Notes: generated by a model not told the origin, from the sequence alone. A stretch of 64,000 nt of DNA from Bradyrhizobium sp. NAS96.2 (GCF_001908235.1 NZ_LGHK01000027.1:24069-88068); one strand, 5' to 3'; shown: positions 1-10,364, counted from the first letter of the stretch. Numbers and translations are program-made.

Positions 1-107
1 AAAAATGCCCTGTCCGTCACCCCATGCAGGGCCAAAATCCCTGCAAGACCCTTGACATAGCTGCCCTTTCGGCAGAACGCGTGTGGTCAAGCCGTCATGG
101 ATACTTC

Positions 108-1256
108 ATGGATCTGATTAGCACGACCTCCGACCTCGCCGCCGCCTGTGATCGGCTCGCCCAACACAAGGTCATCACCGTCGACACCGAGTTCCTGCGG
201 GAGACGACCTACTATCCCCTGCTCTGCGTCGTGCAGATGGCAAGTGCGGACGAAGCCGTCGTGGTCGACGCGCTGGCGCCCGGCATCGACCTCAAGCCGT
301 TCTTCGAGTTGATGTCGAACGAGGCCGTGCTGAAGGTTTTCCACGCCGCGCGGCAGGACATCGAAATCGTCTGGCACCTCTCCGGCACGATCCCGCACCC
401 GATCTTCGACACCCAGGTCGCGGCCATGGTGCTCGGCTATGGCGACAGCATCGCCTATGACCAGCTCGTCGACCGCGTCACCGGCCATCGCCCCGACAAG
501 ACCCACCGCTTCACCGACTGGTCGCGCCGCCCGCTGACCGAAGAGCAGCTGCATTACGCCGTCTCCGACGTCACCCATCTGCGCGAAGTGTTCGCGGCGC
601 TCGATGCCGATTTGCGCAAGCGCGACCGCAGCGACTGGGTCAGCGAGGAGATGGAGATCCTGACCTCGCCGAAGACCTACGACTTCCATCCCGAGCGCGC
701 CTGGGAACGGCTCAAGACCCGCGTGCGCAAGCCGCGCGAGCTCGCGGTGCTGATCGAGGTCGCCGCCTGGCGCGAGCAGGAGGCGCAAAGCCGCGACGTG
801 CCGCGCTCGCGCGTGCTCAAGGACGATGCGGTCGGCGACATCGCCACCCATGCGCCAACTTCGCTGGAGAAGCTAGGCAATCTGCGTTCGCTGCCGAAGG
901 GTTTCGAGCGCTCGAAATGGGGCGCCGACATCATTGCCGCCGTGCAGCGCGGGCTGGCCCGCGACCAGGCGACGCTGCCCAAGCTGGAAAAGCCCAGAAA
1001 CAATTCCAACGGTGCGGCGACCGTCGAGCTGCTCAAGGTGCTGCTCCGCATGACCTCGGAGCGCCACGGCGTCGCCAGCAAGGTGATCGCCACCGTCGAC
1101 GACCTCGAGCAGATTGCGGCCAGCGATCAGGCCGAGGTCGGCGCCCTGCACGGCTGGCGGCGCGAATTGTTCGGCGAAGCGGCACTCAAGCTCAAGCACG
1201 GCCAGCTCGCGCTCGCGATCGACAAGGGCCGCGTGGTGCGGGTCGACAGGGGCTAG
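108..1256 (+). CDS. rnd: ribonuclease D
   Basis: 3'-5' exoribonuclease that trims tRNA precursors and other small RNAs in the cytoplasm. The 382-aa product has the DEDDy exonuclease signature: D26 and E28 (VDTEFLRE), D84 ([10 protein letters not shown]), then Y150 and D154 ([11 protein letters not shown]). The C-terminal half fits the HRDC nucleic-acid-binding domain found in RNase D, and the length is typical of the family. The reading frame is open back to about position 24, but the protein family begins at the ATG used here ([11 protein letters not shown]), so I discarded the 28-residue extension. The gene stands alone, with a 327-base gene-free stretch between it and cspA. Recognition is secure; the exact start is likely but not proven. 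Confidence 0.93.
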   Translation: MDLISTTSDLAAACDRLAQHKVITVDTEFLRETTYYPLLCVVQMASADEAVVVDALAPGIDLKPFFELMSNEAVLKVFHAARQDIEIVWHLSGTIPHPIFDTQVAAMVLGYGDSIAYDQLVDRVTGHRPDKTHRFTDWSRRPLTEEQLHYAVSDVTHLREVFAALDADLRKRDRSDWVSEEMEILTSPKTYDFHPERAWERLKTRVRKPRELAVLIEVAAWREQEAQSRDVPRSRVLKDDAVGDIATHAPTSLEKLGNLRSLPKGFERSKWGADIIAAVQRGLARDQATLPKLEKPRNNSNGAATVELLKVLLRMTSERHGVASKVIATVDDLEQIAASDQAEVGALHGWRRELFGEAALKLKHGQLALAIDKGRVVRVDRG

Positions 1257-1583
1257 CGCACCAGGTTCCATCCGACCGTCGGCCACTGGCCGAACGCCTT
1301 GGGCCTGTCGTTCGACCGGCACAGGCTGAGGTTGCGTCACGCAAAACCACCGCGCTTGCTAACGCGCAATTTTCGTGTTGCAATCCCTTCACAATCGGAT
1401 TGCGGCCGTTCGACTGTGCGTTTCACGACGTTTCTATCCAAGGCTTCGAGAGGCGAAACTTCGGACTTGAAGACTTTGGACCTGAAGACCCGGGAATTGA
1501 GCAGACAGCGGAAAGCACGCTTGTGGCGTGGCACGTGGAAAACGTGGCCGCGTCTTTTTTATGTCTAGACTGGGAGAGAGACG
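1257..1583. other. intergenic region upstream of cspA
   Basis: No convincing gene is present in these 327 bases. They probably hold the cspA promoter and a long 5' leader, as is usual for cold-shock genes. An imperfect hairpin can be drawn from GCAATCC (1380-1386) and GGATTGC (1397-1403). I see no clear -35/-10 pair. The ribosome-binding site GGGAGAGAG lies just before the cspA ATG. Confidence 0.4.
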
Positions 1584-1787
1584 ATGCCGAAGGGTACCGT
1601 CAAATGGTTCAACCCGACCAAAGGCTACGGGTTCATCAAGCCGGCCGTCGGTGACAAGGATGTGTTCGTCCACATCTCGGCGGTCGAACGCGCAGGCCTC
1701 AGCACACTCAACGAGAACCAGACCGTCGAGTACGAGCTGGTGGAGAACCGCGGCAAGGCGTCGGCAGAGAACCTCAAGGTTCACTGA
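1584..1787 (+). CDS. cspA: CspA-family cold-shock protein
   Basis: Small single-stranded nucleic-acid-binding protein of 67 aa that acts as an RNA chaperone during cold or growth transitions. The whole protein is one cold-shock domain. It starts MPKGTVKWFNPTKGYGFIKP, which contains RNP1 (KGYGFI), and RNP2 follows as VFVHIS. A purine-rich ribosome-binding site (GGGAGAGAG) precedes the ATG. It appears to be monocistronic: the upstream leader is long and a GC-rich hairpin follows the stop. Alphaproteobacteria carry several csp paralogues, so cold induction of this copy is not established; cspA is used as a family name. Confidence 0.95.
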   Translation: MPKGTVKWFNPTKGYGFIKPAVGDKDVFVHISAVERAGLSTLNENQTVEYELVENRGKASAENLKVH

Positions 1788-1819
1788 TCGACGCTGTCGG
1801 CGGACTTCGTCCTGATACC

Positions 1820-1866
1820 TCCCCCGGCTGCATCACCCCGGGGGGATCCTCTCAGGGATTTTCTTT
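1820..1866 (+). terminator. probable intrinsic terminator after cspA
   Basis: CCCCCGG (1821-1827) pairs with CCGGGGG (1838-1844) around a 10-base loop. A T-rich but interrupted tract (ttttcttt, 1859-1866) follows at a distance. It is a plausible weak terminator for cspA, in the convergent interval with purN. Confidence 0.45.
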
Positions 1867-1883
1867 GACGCAGGCGACGCTCC

Positions 1884-2534
1884 CTAAGGCGCCGGCGCAA
1901 TCAACGTGCTGTCGGTTGCGACGCTTCCCTGCGTGCTGCAGCGATCGCCTTCCAGCTTGAGCCGGCCGCTCGCCAGCAGCCGCAGCGCCTCCGGATAGAT
2001 GCGATGCTCGATTCCGATCACGCGTGCGGCGAGCGTCTCCGGCGTGTCATCGTCGGCCACGGTCACCGCGCCCTGCATCACGATCGGTCCGGCATCGGTC
2101 TCCGGGATCACGAAATGCACCGTCGCGCCGGACAGCTTGACCCCTGCACGCAACGCCTGGCCATGCGGATCGAGGCCGGGGAAACACGGCAACAGCGAGG
2201 GATGGATGTTGAGCATCCGCCCGTACCAGTGCCGCGCGAAATCGGCGGTGAACAGCCGCATGAAGCCGCCGAGGCAAATCAGCTCGACCTTGTTGTCGTC
2301 GAGCGCCTTTTGCAGCACCGTCTCGAAGCCGGCGCGGTCCTTGCCGAACGGCTTGCTCGCGATGACGACGGTCGGAATGCCGCTGGCGGCAGCCTTCTCC
2401 AGCCCGGGCGCGTCGGCACGGTTGGAGATCACGACCGCGATCTCGGCCGGAAAGTCCGCAGCCTTCGCGGCCTCGATCAGCGCGGCCATGTTGGAGCCGC
2501 GGCCGGAGATCAGGATGGCTGTGCGGCGCTTCAT
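1884..2534 (-). CDS. purN: phosphoribosylglycinamide formyltransferase
   Basis: Transfers a formyl group from 10-formyltetrahydrofolate to GAR, the third step of de novo purine synthesis. The 216-aa protein has the GART signatures: GRGSNM near residue 11, GGFMRLF near 89, and the catalytic set N109, H111 (NIHPSLLP) and D147 (PETDAGP), which corresponds to the Asn-His-Asp triad of the E. coli enzyme. Its start ATG overlaps the purM stop in ATGA, so it is translationally coupled to purM as the second gene of a purM-purN operon. The C-terminal 15 residues extend slightly past the usual core. Confidence 0.96.
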   Translation of the reverse strand: MKRRTAILISGRGSNMAALIEAAKAADFPAEIAVVISNRADAPGLEKAAASGIPTVVIASKPFGKDRAGFETVLQKALDDNKVELICLGGFMRLFTADFARHWYGRMLNIHPSLLPCFPGLDPHGQALRAGVKLSGATVHFVIPETDAGPIVMQGAVTVADDDTPETLAARVIGIEHRIYPEALRLLASGRLKLEGDRCSTQGSVATDSTLIAPAP

Positions 2535-3604
2535 CGCGAGAGATCGAGATGACCGTGATAGACCGCGCGATGCTCGTCGTTCGCCTCGATCACCTCGCCG
2601 AGCAGCGTCACGGTCTCGCCGCCGGCGGTGAAGGCTTGGGTCACCGCATCGACCGCATCAGCCTTGACGATCGCGATCATGCCGATGCCGCAGTTGAAAG
2701 TGCGCAGCAGTTCGAGCTCGGCGATGCCGCCCTGCTCGGCCAGCCATTTGAACACCGGCAGCACCGGCAGCCGCGCCAGGTCGATGCCGACGCCGAGATG
2801 CTTCGGCAGCACGCGCGGGATGTTGTCGGTGAAGCCGCCGCCGGTGATGTGGGCGAGCCCCTTCACCGCGCCGGTCTCGCGGATCGCGCGCAGGCAGGAT
2901 TTCACGTAGAGCCTGGTCGGCGTCAGCAGCGCCGCGCCGAGCGTCATGACCGGCGCGAACGGCGCCGGCGCGTCATAGGCCACGCCGGACAGCTCGACGA
3001 GCTTGCGCACCAGCGAATAGCCGTTGGAGTGCACGCCAGAGGAAGCAAGGCCGATCACCGCGTCGCCGGCCGCGATATCCCCGGTCGGCAGCAGGGTGCC
3101 GCGTTCGGCCGCGCCGACGGCGAAGCCACCGAGGTCGTAATCGCCGTCCTTGTAGAGGCCGGGCATCTCGGCGGTTTCGCCGCCGATCAGCGCGCAGCCG
3201 GATTCGCGGCAACCCTCGGCGATACCGGCGACGATCTGCGCGGTGGCCTCCGGATGCAGCTTGCCGCAGGCGAAATAGTCGAGGAAGAACAGCGGTTCCG
3301 CACCCTGCACGACAAGGTCGTTGACCGACATCGCGACGAGGTCGATGCCAATGCCGCCGTGGATGCCAGTCTCGATCGCGATCTTCAGCTTGGTGCCGAC
3401 GCCGTCAGTCGCGGCCACCAGGACAGGATCCTTGAAGCCCGCGGCCTTGAGGTCGAACAGCCCGCCGAATCCGCCGATTTCGGCGTCCGCGCCAGGCCGT
3501 GCGGTGGCCCGCACCATCGGCTTGATCAGATCGACCAGACGATTGCCGGCGTCGATATCGACACCCGAATCCGCGTAAGTGAGCCCGTTTTTGCGCTCGG
3601 TCAT
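2531..3604 (-). CDS. purM: phosphoribosylformylglycinamidine cyclo-ligase (AIR synthetase)
   Basis: ATP-dependent ring closure of FGAM to AIR, the fifth step of purine synthesis. The 357-aa protein begins [20 protein letters not shown], the usual PurM N-terminus, and contains GFGGLFDL, the metal/ATP loop [23 protein letters not shown] and the late [13 protein letters not shown] segment. I chose the ATG at 3604 over an in-frame TTG two codons earlier because family members start there and the extra residues add nothing. It leads the purM-purN operon and overlaps purN by four bases. The CDP-alcohol phosphatidyltransferase gene is divergent from it. Confidence 0.95.
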   Translation of the reverse strand: MTERKNGLTYADSGVDIDAGNRLVDLIKPMVRATARPGADAEIGGFGGLFDLKAAGFKDPVLVAATDGVGTKLKIAIETGIHGGIGIDLVAMSVNDLVVQGAEPLFFLDYFACGKLHPEATAQIVAGIAEGCRESGCALIGGETAEMPGLYKDGDYDLGGFAVGAAERGTLLPTGDIAAGDAVIGLASSGVHSNGYSLVRKLVELSGVAYDAPAPFAPVMTLGAALLTPTRLYVKSCLRAIRETGAVKGLAHITGGGFTDNIPRVLPKHLGVGIDLARLPVLPVFKWLAEQGGIAELELLRTFNCGIGMIAIVKADAVDAVTQAFTAGGETVTLLGEVIEANDEHRAVYHGHLDLSR

Positions 3605-3764
3605 GCCCAATTCCAGATGATCAGGGGCTGGTTACGAGGAATTCCGCCCCCGCGCAATGGCTCGCGGGCAGCTCGCCGCGATACTATGTAGATAACACCC
3701 GGCCGCCGCGCAAAAGAGCCGGATATCGAGTAAAATCAGGCTTCTAGCCGGGAAGCGACTCAAG

Positions 3765-4307
3765 TTGAGCATACCGAACATCATTACCCTCGGCCGCATC
3801 ATCCTGGTGCCGGTGATCGTCTGGGCCATCGTGTCCAGCCAGATGGAGATCGCTTTCGCGATCTTCGTGATCGCCGGCGTCTCGGACGCGGTCGACGGCT
3901 TCCTCGCCAAGCGCTTCAACATGACGAGCGAGCTCGGCGCCCTGCTCGACCCGCTCGCCGACAAGGCGCTGCTGGTGTCGATCTATGTCGCGCTCGGAAT
4001 CTGGGGCGCGGTGCCGCGCTGGATCGTGATTCTCGTGGTGTCGCGCGACATCATGATCGTCTCCGCCGTGATTGTGTCATGGTTGTTCGACAAGCCGGTT
4101 GAGATGAAGCCGCTGATGGTGTCGAAGCTGAACACGGTGGCGCAGGTCGCATTCGCTGCCTTGGTGCTGGCCTCACTCGGTTTCGGCTTTCAGCCGCATC
4201 CCTACGACCTGATCCTGATGGGCCTCGTCACGATCTTTACTTTGGGTTCGGTGTCCCTCTATCTCGTGGAGTGGGTGCGGCACATGAGCACGATCGAGGC
4301 TCGGTAG
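3765..4307 (+). CDS. CDP-alcohol phosphatidyltransferase (PgsA-like)
   Basis: Integral membrane enzyme of 180 aa that moves a phosphatidyl group from CDP-diacylglycerol to an alcohol, most often glycerol-3-phosphate in phosphatidylglycerol synthesis. The diagnostic CDP-alcohol transferase motif is present near residues 43-68: SDAVDGFLAKRFN, then SELGALLDPLADK, giving the DG..AR-like and D..D metal-binding aspartates (Lys replaces the usual Ala-Arg spacing). Five to six hydrophobic segments surround it. The start appears to be TTG (SIPNIITLGRIILVP), preceded by gggaag. The substrate alcohol cannot be decided, because alphaproteobacteria have several such paralogues. It is followed by a palindromic repeat and then hdaA. 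Confidence 0.85.
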   Translation: MSIPNIITLGRIILVPVIVWAIVSSQMEIAFAIFVIAGVSDAVDGFLAKRFNMTSELGALLDPLADKALLVSIYVALGIWGAVPRWIVILVVSRDIMIVSAVIVSWLFDKPVEMKPLMVSKLNTVAQVAFAALVLASLGFGFQPHPYDLILMGLVTIFTLGSVSLYLVEWVRHMSTIEAR

Positions 4308-4369
4308 AGCATGATCCGCAGATCGGTTTTCGCGCGACAAACGCGAAGCGTTCGCGCAGAGATCATGCT
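4308..4369. repeat. palindromic intergenic repeat, family A (copy 1)
   Basis: The outer arms AGCATGATC (4308-4316) and GATCATGCT (4361-4369) are perfect inverted repeats. The interior is rich in cgcg and differs from the other copies. It begins one base after the preceding stop codon. Similar elements lie at 25345, 29653 and 49387. Confidence 0.8.
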
Positions 4370-4394
4370 AGAATAAAGTGGTTTGGAGACTTGT

Positions 4395-5072
4395 GTGGCC
4401 AGTAGCGTTCAACCTCGTCAATTGGCCTTGGCCTTGCCGCACGAGGAGAAACTGACCCGCGACGATTTCCTCGAGGGCCCTGCCAACGAAGCCGCACTGG
4501 CGCTGATCGACGGCTGGCCCGACTGGCCGAATCGAATCATGCTGCTGGTGGGCCCCGACGGCTCCGGCAAGAGCCACCTTGCCGCGATCTGGGCCGAGAG
4601 CGCCGGCGCACGCGCGACCGCCGCGCATGCGCTGACCGCCGACACGGTGCCGGCGGCGCTCGCGACCGGCGCGCTGGTGGTCGAGGATTTGAGGCCGTCG
4701 GATTTCGACGAGCGCGCGATGTTTCATCTGATGAATCTCGCGCGTCAGGACGATGCCTACGTGCTGATCACGGCCCGCATGCCGCCGTCGGCGTTCGAGA
4801 TCGAGCTGCGCGACCTACGGTCCCGGCTGCGCGCGGTGCCGACCGTGATGCTGCTGCCGCCCGACGACCAGCTGTTCCGCGGCCTGATCGTCAAGTTCTG
4901 CGCCGACCGCCAGATGAGCGTGGACGAGCCGCTGGTCAGCTACCTGACCAACCGGATCGAACGCTCCTATACCGCCGTCCGCCAGGCGGTCGAGCTGCTG
5001 GATACCGAGGCGCTGCGGCTCGGCCGGCCGGTGACCCGGGCGCTGGCCGCGGAGCTGTTGCGGGACGCCTGA
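4395..5072 (+). CDS. hdaA: DnaA-related regulatory protein HdaA
   Basis: DnaA-like AAA+ protein of 225 aa thought to promote ATP hydrolysis on DnaA together with the sliding clamp (regulatory inactivation of DnaA), limiting re-initiation of replication. It opens with QPRQLALALPHEE, containing a QL.LAL clamp-binding-like motif near residues 6-12. It then shows Walker A (LLVGPDGSGKSHLAA) and a Walker B-like strand (ALVVEDL), and it ends with helices resembling the AAA+ lid. It lacks the DnaA DNA-binding domain. I chose the GTG start because GGAG lies six bases upstream; a TTG four codons earlier is possible. Its place just before ppk matches other alphaproteobacteria such as Caulobacter. Confidence 0.88.
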   Translation: MASSVQPRQLALALPHEEKLTRDDFLEGPANEAALALIDGWPDWPNRIMLLVGPDGSGKSHLAAIWAESAGARATAAHALTADTVPAALATGALVVEDLRPSDFDERAMFHLMNLARQDDAYVLITARMPPSAFEIELRDLRSRLRAVPTVMLLPPDDQLFRGLIVKFCADRQMSVDEPLVSYLTNRIERSYTAVRQAVELLDTEALRLGRPVTRALAAELLRDA

Positions 5073-5204
5073 GCGGACCTGCGGCTTGACGGCGCGGGCG
5101 GGCGGAACATCAATGTCATCGAAACGTCATCGCAATATCACATGGTCTCTGCGGCCTTCGGCTAGACCGCTCCGGCCCCCTGCCCCGAATTGGACCAGCA
5201 CTTG

Positions 5205-7409
5205 ATGGACTCGGCACAAGCATCTGAAATCAAAGAGAAAGAGGCGGAACTCCCGCCCGTCCCCGCGATCGCAACCAGCCCCGAGCGATTCATCAACCGG
5301 GAGCTCTCCTGGCTACACTTCAACCGGCGGGTACTCGAGGAATCGGTCAATCTCGGCCATCCCGTGCTGGAGCGGGTCCGCTTCCTGTCGATTTCGGCGA
5401 ATAACCTCGACGAGTTCTTCATGGTCCGCGTCGCCGGCATCAAGGCGCAGGTCCGCGAGGGCATCGCCGAGCGCAGCCCGGACGGCCTGCTGCCGGCCGA
5501 GCAGCTCGTGATGATCAACAAGACGGTGTCGCAACTCGCCGCCGACCAGCAGGCGATCTGGAGCGACCTGCGCGACATCCTGTCCAAGGTCGGCATCCAG
5601 CTGGTCGATGGGCGCGACGTCACCAAATCCGAGCGCACCTGGATCGAGGATCACTTCCTCCACAACATCTTCCCGCTGCTGACGCCGCTGGCGATCGACC
5701 CGGCGCATCCGTTCCCGTTCATCCCGAACCTCGGCTTCACGGTCGCGCTGCAATTGTCGCGGATCTCCGACGGCAAGGCGATGAACGCGCTGATCCGCAT
5801 GCCCGGCAAGATCGACCGCTTCATCCGGATCCCGACCACGAAGGAAGGCGCTCCGGCGCGGCTGATCACGCTCGAGCAGGCCACTGGTCTGTTCATCGGC
5901 CGCCTGTTCCCCGGCTACACCGTCAAGGGCCAGGGTGCGTTCCGCATCATCAGAGACTCCGAACTCGAAATCGAGGAAGAGGCCGAAGACCTCGTGCGCC
6001 TGTTCGAGACCGCACTGAAGCGCCGCCGGCGCGGGTCGGTGATCCGGCTCGAGATCGAGGCCTCGATGCCCGAGGAGCTGCGCATCTTCGTGCAGCACGC
6101 ATTGTCGGCAGCCGACGATGAAGTGATCCTGGTCGACGGCGTGCTCGCGATGAACGAGCTGTCGCAGCTCACCCGCCTCAATCGCCCCGACCTCGAATTC
6201 CCGCCCTACGTGCCGCGCCATCCCGAGCGTGTGCGCGACCATGGCGGCGATATCTTCGCCGCCATCCGCCAGAAGGACCTCGTGGTCCATCACCCCTACG
6301 AATCCTTCGACGTCGTCGTCCAGTTCCTGCAACAGGCGGCGCGCGATCCCGACGTGGTCGCGATCAAGCAGACGCTGTATCGCACCTCGAACAACTCGCC
6401 GGTCGTGCGCGCGCTGGCCGATGCCGCCGAGGCCGGCAAGTCGGTGACCGCGCTGATCGAATTGAAGGCCCGCTTCGACGAGGAAGCCAATATCCGCTGG
6501 GCCCGCGACCTCGAGCGCGCCGGCGTGCAGGTGGTCTACGGCTTCATCGAGCTGAAGACCCATGCCAAGCTGTCGATGGTGGTACGCCGCGAGGGCGGCA
6601 ATCTCACCACCTACGTGCACACCGGCACCGGCAACTACCATCCGGTCACCGCGCGCATCTACACCGACGTCTCCTACTTCACCTCGGATCCGATCATCGG
6701 CCGCGACGTCGCGCGGGTGTTCAACTACATCACCGGCTATGCCGAGCCGAGCGACATCGAGAAGATGGCGGTGTCGCCGCTGACGCTGCGCAAGCGGATC
6801 ATCGAGCACATCCATGGCGAGATCGCCCACGTCAAGCACGGACGCCCGGGCGCGGTCTGGATGAAGATGAATGCGCTGGTCGACCCCGACATCATCGACG
6901 CGCTGTATGAGGCCTCGCAGGCCGGCGTCTCGGTCGAGCTCGTGGTGCGCGGCATCTGCTGCCTGCGGCCCGGACTGCCCGGACTGTCAGAGAATATCCG
7001 CGTCAAATCGGTGATCGGCCGGTTCCTGGAACACGGCCGAATCTATTGCTTCGGCATGGGACAAGGCCTGCCGAGCACCAAAGCTGCTGTGTATATCTCG
7101 TCCGCCGACATGATGCCGCGGAACCTCGACCGCCGCGTCGAGGTGCTCTGTCCGCTGCAAAATCCTACGGTGCATCAGCAGGTTCTCGAACAGATCATGG
7201 TCGCGAACCTGAAGGACACCGAGCAGAGCTGGCAATTGTTGCCCGACGGATCGTCAACGCGTATGAAGGCCGCGAAAGGCGAAGAGCCTTTCAACCTGCA
7301 TGACTATTTTATGACAAATCCGAGTCTGTCCGGCCGTGGTAAGTCTCTCAAGGAATCTTCACCGCGCCGTCTCACACGTCGCAACGAGCGTCAGCAGTCA
7401 TCGTCTTAA
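5205..7409 (+). CDS. ppk: polyphosphate kinase 1
   Basis: Reversibly polymerises the ATP gamma-phosphate into inorganic polyphosphate. The 734-aa protein shows the N-terminal domain ([19 protein letters not shown]), [15 protein letters not shown], and the phospholipase-D-like catalytic C-terminus with [12 protein letters not shown] (the HAK histidine that is phosphorylated in E. coli) and [18 protein letters not shown]; a second His site lies in [13 protein letters not shown] short charged tail ([16 protein letters not shown]) follows the core. The in-frame ATG was preferred to a TTG five codons upstream. ppx follows after 12 bases, so the two opposing activities share one transcript. Confidence 0.96.
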   Translation: MDSAQASEIKEKEAELPPVPAIATSPERFINRELSWLHFNRRVLEESVNLGHPVLERVRFLSISANNLDEFFMVRVAGIKAQVREGIAERSPDGLLPAEQLVMINKTVSQLAADQQAIWSDLRDILSKVGIQLVDGRDVTKSERTWIEDHFLHNIFPLLTPLAIDPAHPFPFIPNLGFTVALQLSRISDGKAMNALIRMPGKIDRFIRIPTTKEGAPARLITLEQATGLFIGRLFPGYTVKGQGAFRIIRDSELEIEEEAEDLVRLFETALKRRRRGSVIRLEIEASMPEELRIFVQHALSAADDEVILVDGVLAMNELSQLTRLNRPDLEFPPYVPRHPERVRDHGGDIFAAIRQKDLVVHHPYESFDVVVQFLQQAARDPDVVAIKQTLYRTSNNSPVVRALADAAEAGKSVTALIELKARFDEEANIRWARDLERAGVQVVYGFIELKTHAKLSMVVRREGGNLTTYVHTGTGNYHPVTARIYTDVSYFTSDPIIGRDVARVFNYITGYAEPSDIEKMAVSPLTLRKRIIEHIHGEIAHVKHGRPGAVWMKMNALVDPDIIDALYEASQAGVSVELVVRGICCLRPGLPGLSENIRVKSVIGRFLEHGRIYCFGMGQGLPSTKAAVYISSADMMPRNLDRRVEVLCPLQNPTVHQQVLEQIMVANLKDTEQSWQLLPDGSSTRMKAAKGEEPFNLHDYFMTNPSLSGRGKSLKESSPRRLTRRNERQQSSS

Positions 7410-7421
7410 GGGGGCCTTACG

Positions 7422-8924
7422 GTGAAGCGGCCGCGGAAGCGCGCTTCCAGCGTCGCTGTGATCGATATCGGCTCGAACTCGGTTCGTCTCGTGGTTTACG
7501 AGTCGATGGCGCGCAGCCTCATCACCATCTTCAACGAGAAGGCGCTGTGCGGGCTCGGGCGCGAGGTGCAGAGCACCGGCCTGCTCGCAACCGATGCGGT
7601 CAACAAGGCGCTCACCGCGCTGCGCCGCTTTCGCGCGCTGTGCAGGATCCAGCAGGTCGGCCGGGTCTACGCGATCGCGACCGCCGCCTGCCGCGACGCC
7701 AAGAACGGTCCGGACTTCATCGCCAAGGCCGAGCGGATCTGCGGCGCCAAGATCGAGATTCTCACCGGACCGCGTGAAGCGAAGCTGTCGGCGCTCGGCG
7801 TCGTCTCGGGCATACACAATCCGAACGGCATCGTCGGCGATCTCGGCGGCGGCTCGCTCGAGCTGATCGACGTCAAGGGCAACCGCGTACGCAGCGGCGT
7901 GACGCTGCCGCTCGGCAGCCTCGCGCTGCAGGACCTCTCGAACAAATCGCTCAAGCGCGCCGAACGCATCGTCAAGAACGAGCTGCTCAGCGTCGCCCAG
8001 CTCAAGACCGGCCGCGGCCGCACCTTCTACGCGGTCGGCGGCACCTGGCGCGCGCTCGCGCGCATCCACATCATCCAGAGCGGCTATCCGCTCAAGGTGA
8101 TGCACGGCTATTCGATTCCGGCCGTCGACGCGCTCGACTTCGCGCAGCGGCTGCGGCGGCTCGCGGCCACCAACATGCTGGCCAACATCGAATCGATCGC
8201 CGATGCACGGCGGCCGCTGCTGGCCTACGCCGCGCTCGTGCTCGAATACATCATCCGCGTCGCACAGCCGAAGACCATCGTGTTCTCGACCTTCGGCGTG
8301 CGCGAGGGTCTGCTCTACGAGATGCTGCCGCCGGCCGAGCGCGCCAAGGACGGGCTGGCCTGCGCCGCGCAGAACCTCAACGTATTGCTGTCGCGCTCCG
8401 CCCGCCACGCCCAGGAACTGACCGCCTGGACCGACCGCCTGGTGCGCGTCGTCAGGCTGCGCGAGACCGAGGAAGACCGCAGGCTGCGTCACGTCGCCTG
8501 CCTGCTCTCCGACATCGGCTGGCGGGTGCATCCCGATCATCGCGGCGAGGAAACTCTCAGCCTGATCATGAACGGCAATTTCGGCTCGATCACGCACCAG
8601 GGGCGCGCCTTCGTCGCGCTCTCGGTGTTCTATCGCTACGCCGGCCTCAGCGAGGAAAACGAGCCGCCGCCGCAGATCCGCTCGCTGGTGACGCCGGCGA
8701 TGGACGAGCGCGCGCGTGTGCTCGGCGCCGCGTTCCGCGTCGCACATCTGATCACGGCGGCGCGCACCGGAGTGCTGCCGGCGACACACTTCCGCACCCA
8801 GGGCCGCAAGCTGATGCTGGTGTTCGAGCACCGGATGGTGGATCTGGTCGCCGATCGCGTCGGCAGCCGCTTCAAGCAGTTGGCGCGGCTGGTCGGCCGC
8901 GCCGGCTCGATCGTGCGCCGCTGA
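7422..8924 (+). CDS. ppx: exopolyphosphatase (Ppx/GppA family)
   Basis: Hydrolyses terminal phosphates from polyphosphate, and possibly pppGpp. The 500-aa protein has the actin/HSP70-like ATPase fold signatures VIDIGSNSVRLVVYE at the N-terminus and IVGDLGGGSLELIDV near residue 138. The C-terminal half fits the HD-like helical domain found in long Ppx proteins. It starts with GTG after a strong AAGGGGG ribosome-binding site that begins in the ppk stop codon, so it is co-transcribed and probably translationally coupled. A poly-T stretch and a family B repeat follow the stop. Confidence 0.95.
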   Translation: MKRPRKRASSVAVIDIGSNSVRLVVYESMARSLITIFNEKALCGLGREVQSTGLLATDAVNKALTALRRFRALCRIQQVGRVYAIATAACRDAKNGPDFIAKAERICGAKIEILTGPREAKLSALGVVSGIHNPNGIVGDLGGGSLELIDVKGNRVRSGVTLPLGSLALQDLSNKSLKRAERIVKNELLSVAQLKTGRGRTFYAVGGTWRALARIHIIQSGYPLKVMHGYSIPAVDALDFAQRLRRLAATNMLANIESIADARRPLLAYAALVLEYIIRVAQPKTIVFSTFGVREGLLYEMLPPAERAKDGLACAAQNLNVLLSRSARHAQELTAWTDRLVRVVRLRETEEDRRLRHVACLLSDIGWRVHPDHRGEETLSLIMNGNFGSITHQGRAFVALSVFYRYAGLSEENEPPPQIRSLVTPAMDERARVLGAAFRVAHLITAARTGVLPATHFRTQGRKLMLVFEHRMVDLVADRVGSRFKQLARLVGRAGSIVRR

Positions 8925-8930
8925 AGCTGC

Positions 8931-8983
8931 TTTTTTTAACGCGTTTTTTAACGCGAACCGGCGTCCACTTCGCTCGAGAACGC
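8931..8983. repeat. intergenic repeat, family B (copy 1, diverged)
   Basis: T-rich and acgcg-containing segment ending in aaccggcgtccacttcgctc and then gagaacgc. It matches elements at 31152 and 39641 with several differences. It lies between the ends of ppx and the convergent terC gene. The T7 run at its start may help terminate ppx. Confidence 0.7.
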
Positions 8984-8989
8984 TTCCGT

Positions 8990-9829
8990 TCACGCCGCCT
9001 TGGCGGCGTGCTTGGCCTTCCTGAGCGCGTGGCGGCGCCAGATCGATCCGACGGCCAGCACCACGACGATGCCGAGCACCGCGAGCGTGATCTCGCCACC
9101 GTTGCCGCCATGGCCGAATTGCGGCGACATCCCGAGCGACGTCAGCCAGGAATCGAGCTTGGCGCCGAGCGGCCCGGCGAACAGCGCATCGAGCTTCGGA
9201 TGCACGGCCGGATCGGTTGCGATGACATCGCCGGCGATCCAGCCGAGCAGCGCGGCGCCGGCCCAGACCAGGATCGGCAGCTTGGTGAGCAGCGCCATGA
9301 TCAGCGCCGCGCCGGCAACGATCAGGGGAACGCTGATCGCAAGGCCGAGCACCAGCAGCGGCACGCTGCCATTGGCGGCCGCCGCCACCGCGATCACATT
9401 GTCGAGGCTCATCACGATGTCGGCGACGACGACGATCTGAACCGCGGCCCACAGATGCGAGGCCGCATGCACGCTGTCCTCGTCCTCCTGCTCCGGCACC
9501 AGGAGCTTGGCGGCGATCACGATCAGCGCCAGCCCGCCGACCAGCTTGAGGTAGGGCAGCTCCATCAGGCTGGCGACGATGCCGGTGAAGATGACGCGCA
9601 GCAGCACCGCCGCGGCGGCGCCGAGAATCATGCCCCACAGGCGCTGGCGCGGTGCGAGCCCGCGGCAGGCCATCGCGATCACGAGCGCGTTGTCGCCCGA
9701 CAGCAGGACGTTGATCCAGATGATCTTGCCGACGGCGACCCAGAAGGTCGGCGTCGCCATCTCGTTCTTGAACTCGGTGAAGAACGCGCCGATGTACGCC
9801 GGATCAAAGATCTGCCACAGCCAGTCCAC
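8990..9829 (-). CDS. TerC family integral membrane protein
   Basis: Polytopic inner-membrane protein of 279 aa. TerC family members are linked to tellurite resistance and metal-ion (for example Mn2+) export. The family's conserved acidic motifs are visible: INVLLSGDNALVIAMACR near residues 39-56 and IVVVADIVMSLDNVIAVAAA near 131-150, with about seven hydrophobic segments. The C-terminus is basic (RRHALRKAKHAAKAA). The start is GTG. A loop of about 50 residues before the last transmembrane segment is not typical of short TerC proteins. The metal specificity cannot be inferred here. It lies downstream of ndk on the same strand. Confidence 0.85.
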   Translation of the reverse strand: MDWLWQIFDPAYIGAFFTEFKNEMATPTFWVAVGKIIWINVLLSGDNALVIAMACRGLAPRQRLWGMILGAAAAVLLRVIFTGIVASLMELPYLKLVGGLALIVIAAKLLVPEQEDEDSVHAASHLWAAVQIVVVADIVMSLDNVIAVAAAANGSVPLLVLGLAISVPLIVAGAALIMALLTKLPILVWAGAALLGWIAGDVIATDPAVHPKLDALFAGPLGAKLDSWLTSLGMSPQFGHGGNGGEITLAVLGIVVVLAVGSIWRRHALRKAKHAAKAA

Positions 9830-9894
9830 AGCGAGTCCTATTCGGCCTTACGGCCGCCCCTGGCGGCGGTCGTCCGCCGCTCCCCAGTCTATTT

Positions 9895-9924
9895 TGACAC
9901 GGTCTCCTCCAGGAGACCGTGTCA
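9895..9924. terminator. strong hairpin between ndk and terC
   Basis: TGACACGGTCTCCT (9895-9908) pairs perfectly with AGGAGACCGTGTCA (9911-9924) across a two-base centre, just after the ndk stop. Neither side carries a good U-run, so it may be an mRNA 3'-end stabiliser or attenuator rather than a classical terminator. Confidence 0.55.
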
Positions 9925-9941
9925 CTTTCAGTTGTACGTCG

Positions 9942-10364
9942 TTAGCCGACGATCTCGTTACCGGCGAAGAACTGCGCGATCTCGATCACCGCGGTCTCCG
10001 GCGCATCCGAACCGTGCACCGAATTCTCGCCGATCGACTTCGCGTAGAGCTTGCGGATGGTGCCTTCGGCGGCCTTCGACGGATCGGTCGCGCCCATCAC
10101 GTCGCGATACTTCAAGATGGCGCCCTCGCCTTCCAGCACCTGGACCACGACCGGGCCGGAGGTCATGAAGTCGACAAGCTCGCCGAAGAACGGGCGCGCC
10201 TTGTGGACGGCGTAGAAGGTCTCGGCCTGGCCGCGGGTCATCTGGATGCGCTTCTGCGCCACGACCCGCAGGCCCGCCTTCTCGATCACCGCATTGACCG
10301 CGCCGGTCAGGTTGCGCTCGGTGGCATCGGGCTTGATGATCGAAAAGGTGCGTTCAATCGCCAT
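9942..10364 (-). CDS. ndk: nucleoside diphosphate kinase
   Basis: Transfers gamma-phosphate between nucleoside di- and triphosphates to balance cytoplasmic NTP pools. The 140-aa protein is full length, begins [20 protein letters not shown], and carries the phospho-histidine motif NSVHGSD with His117. AAGGACG upstream of the ATG is a good ribosome-binding site. It is probably transcribed alone, with the hairpin at 9895-9924 downstream. A gene-free stretch with an operator-like palindrome lies upstream. Confidence 0.97.
   Translation of the reverse strand: MAIERTFSIIKPDATERNLTGAVNAVIEKAGLRVVAQKRIQMTRGQAETFYAVHKARPFFGELVDFMTSGPVVVQVLEGEGAILKYRDVMGATDPSKAAEGTIRKLYAKSIGENSVHGSDAPETAVIEIAQFFAGNEIVG

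Noticed and set aside
7398..9638. 746-codon open frame on the minus strand across ppx and terC
   Set aside because: It is antisense to two well-recognised genes, is rich in Arg/Ala/Gly and has no domain; it is a shadow frame due to high GC.
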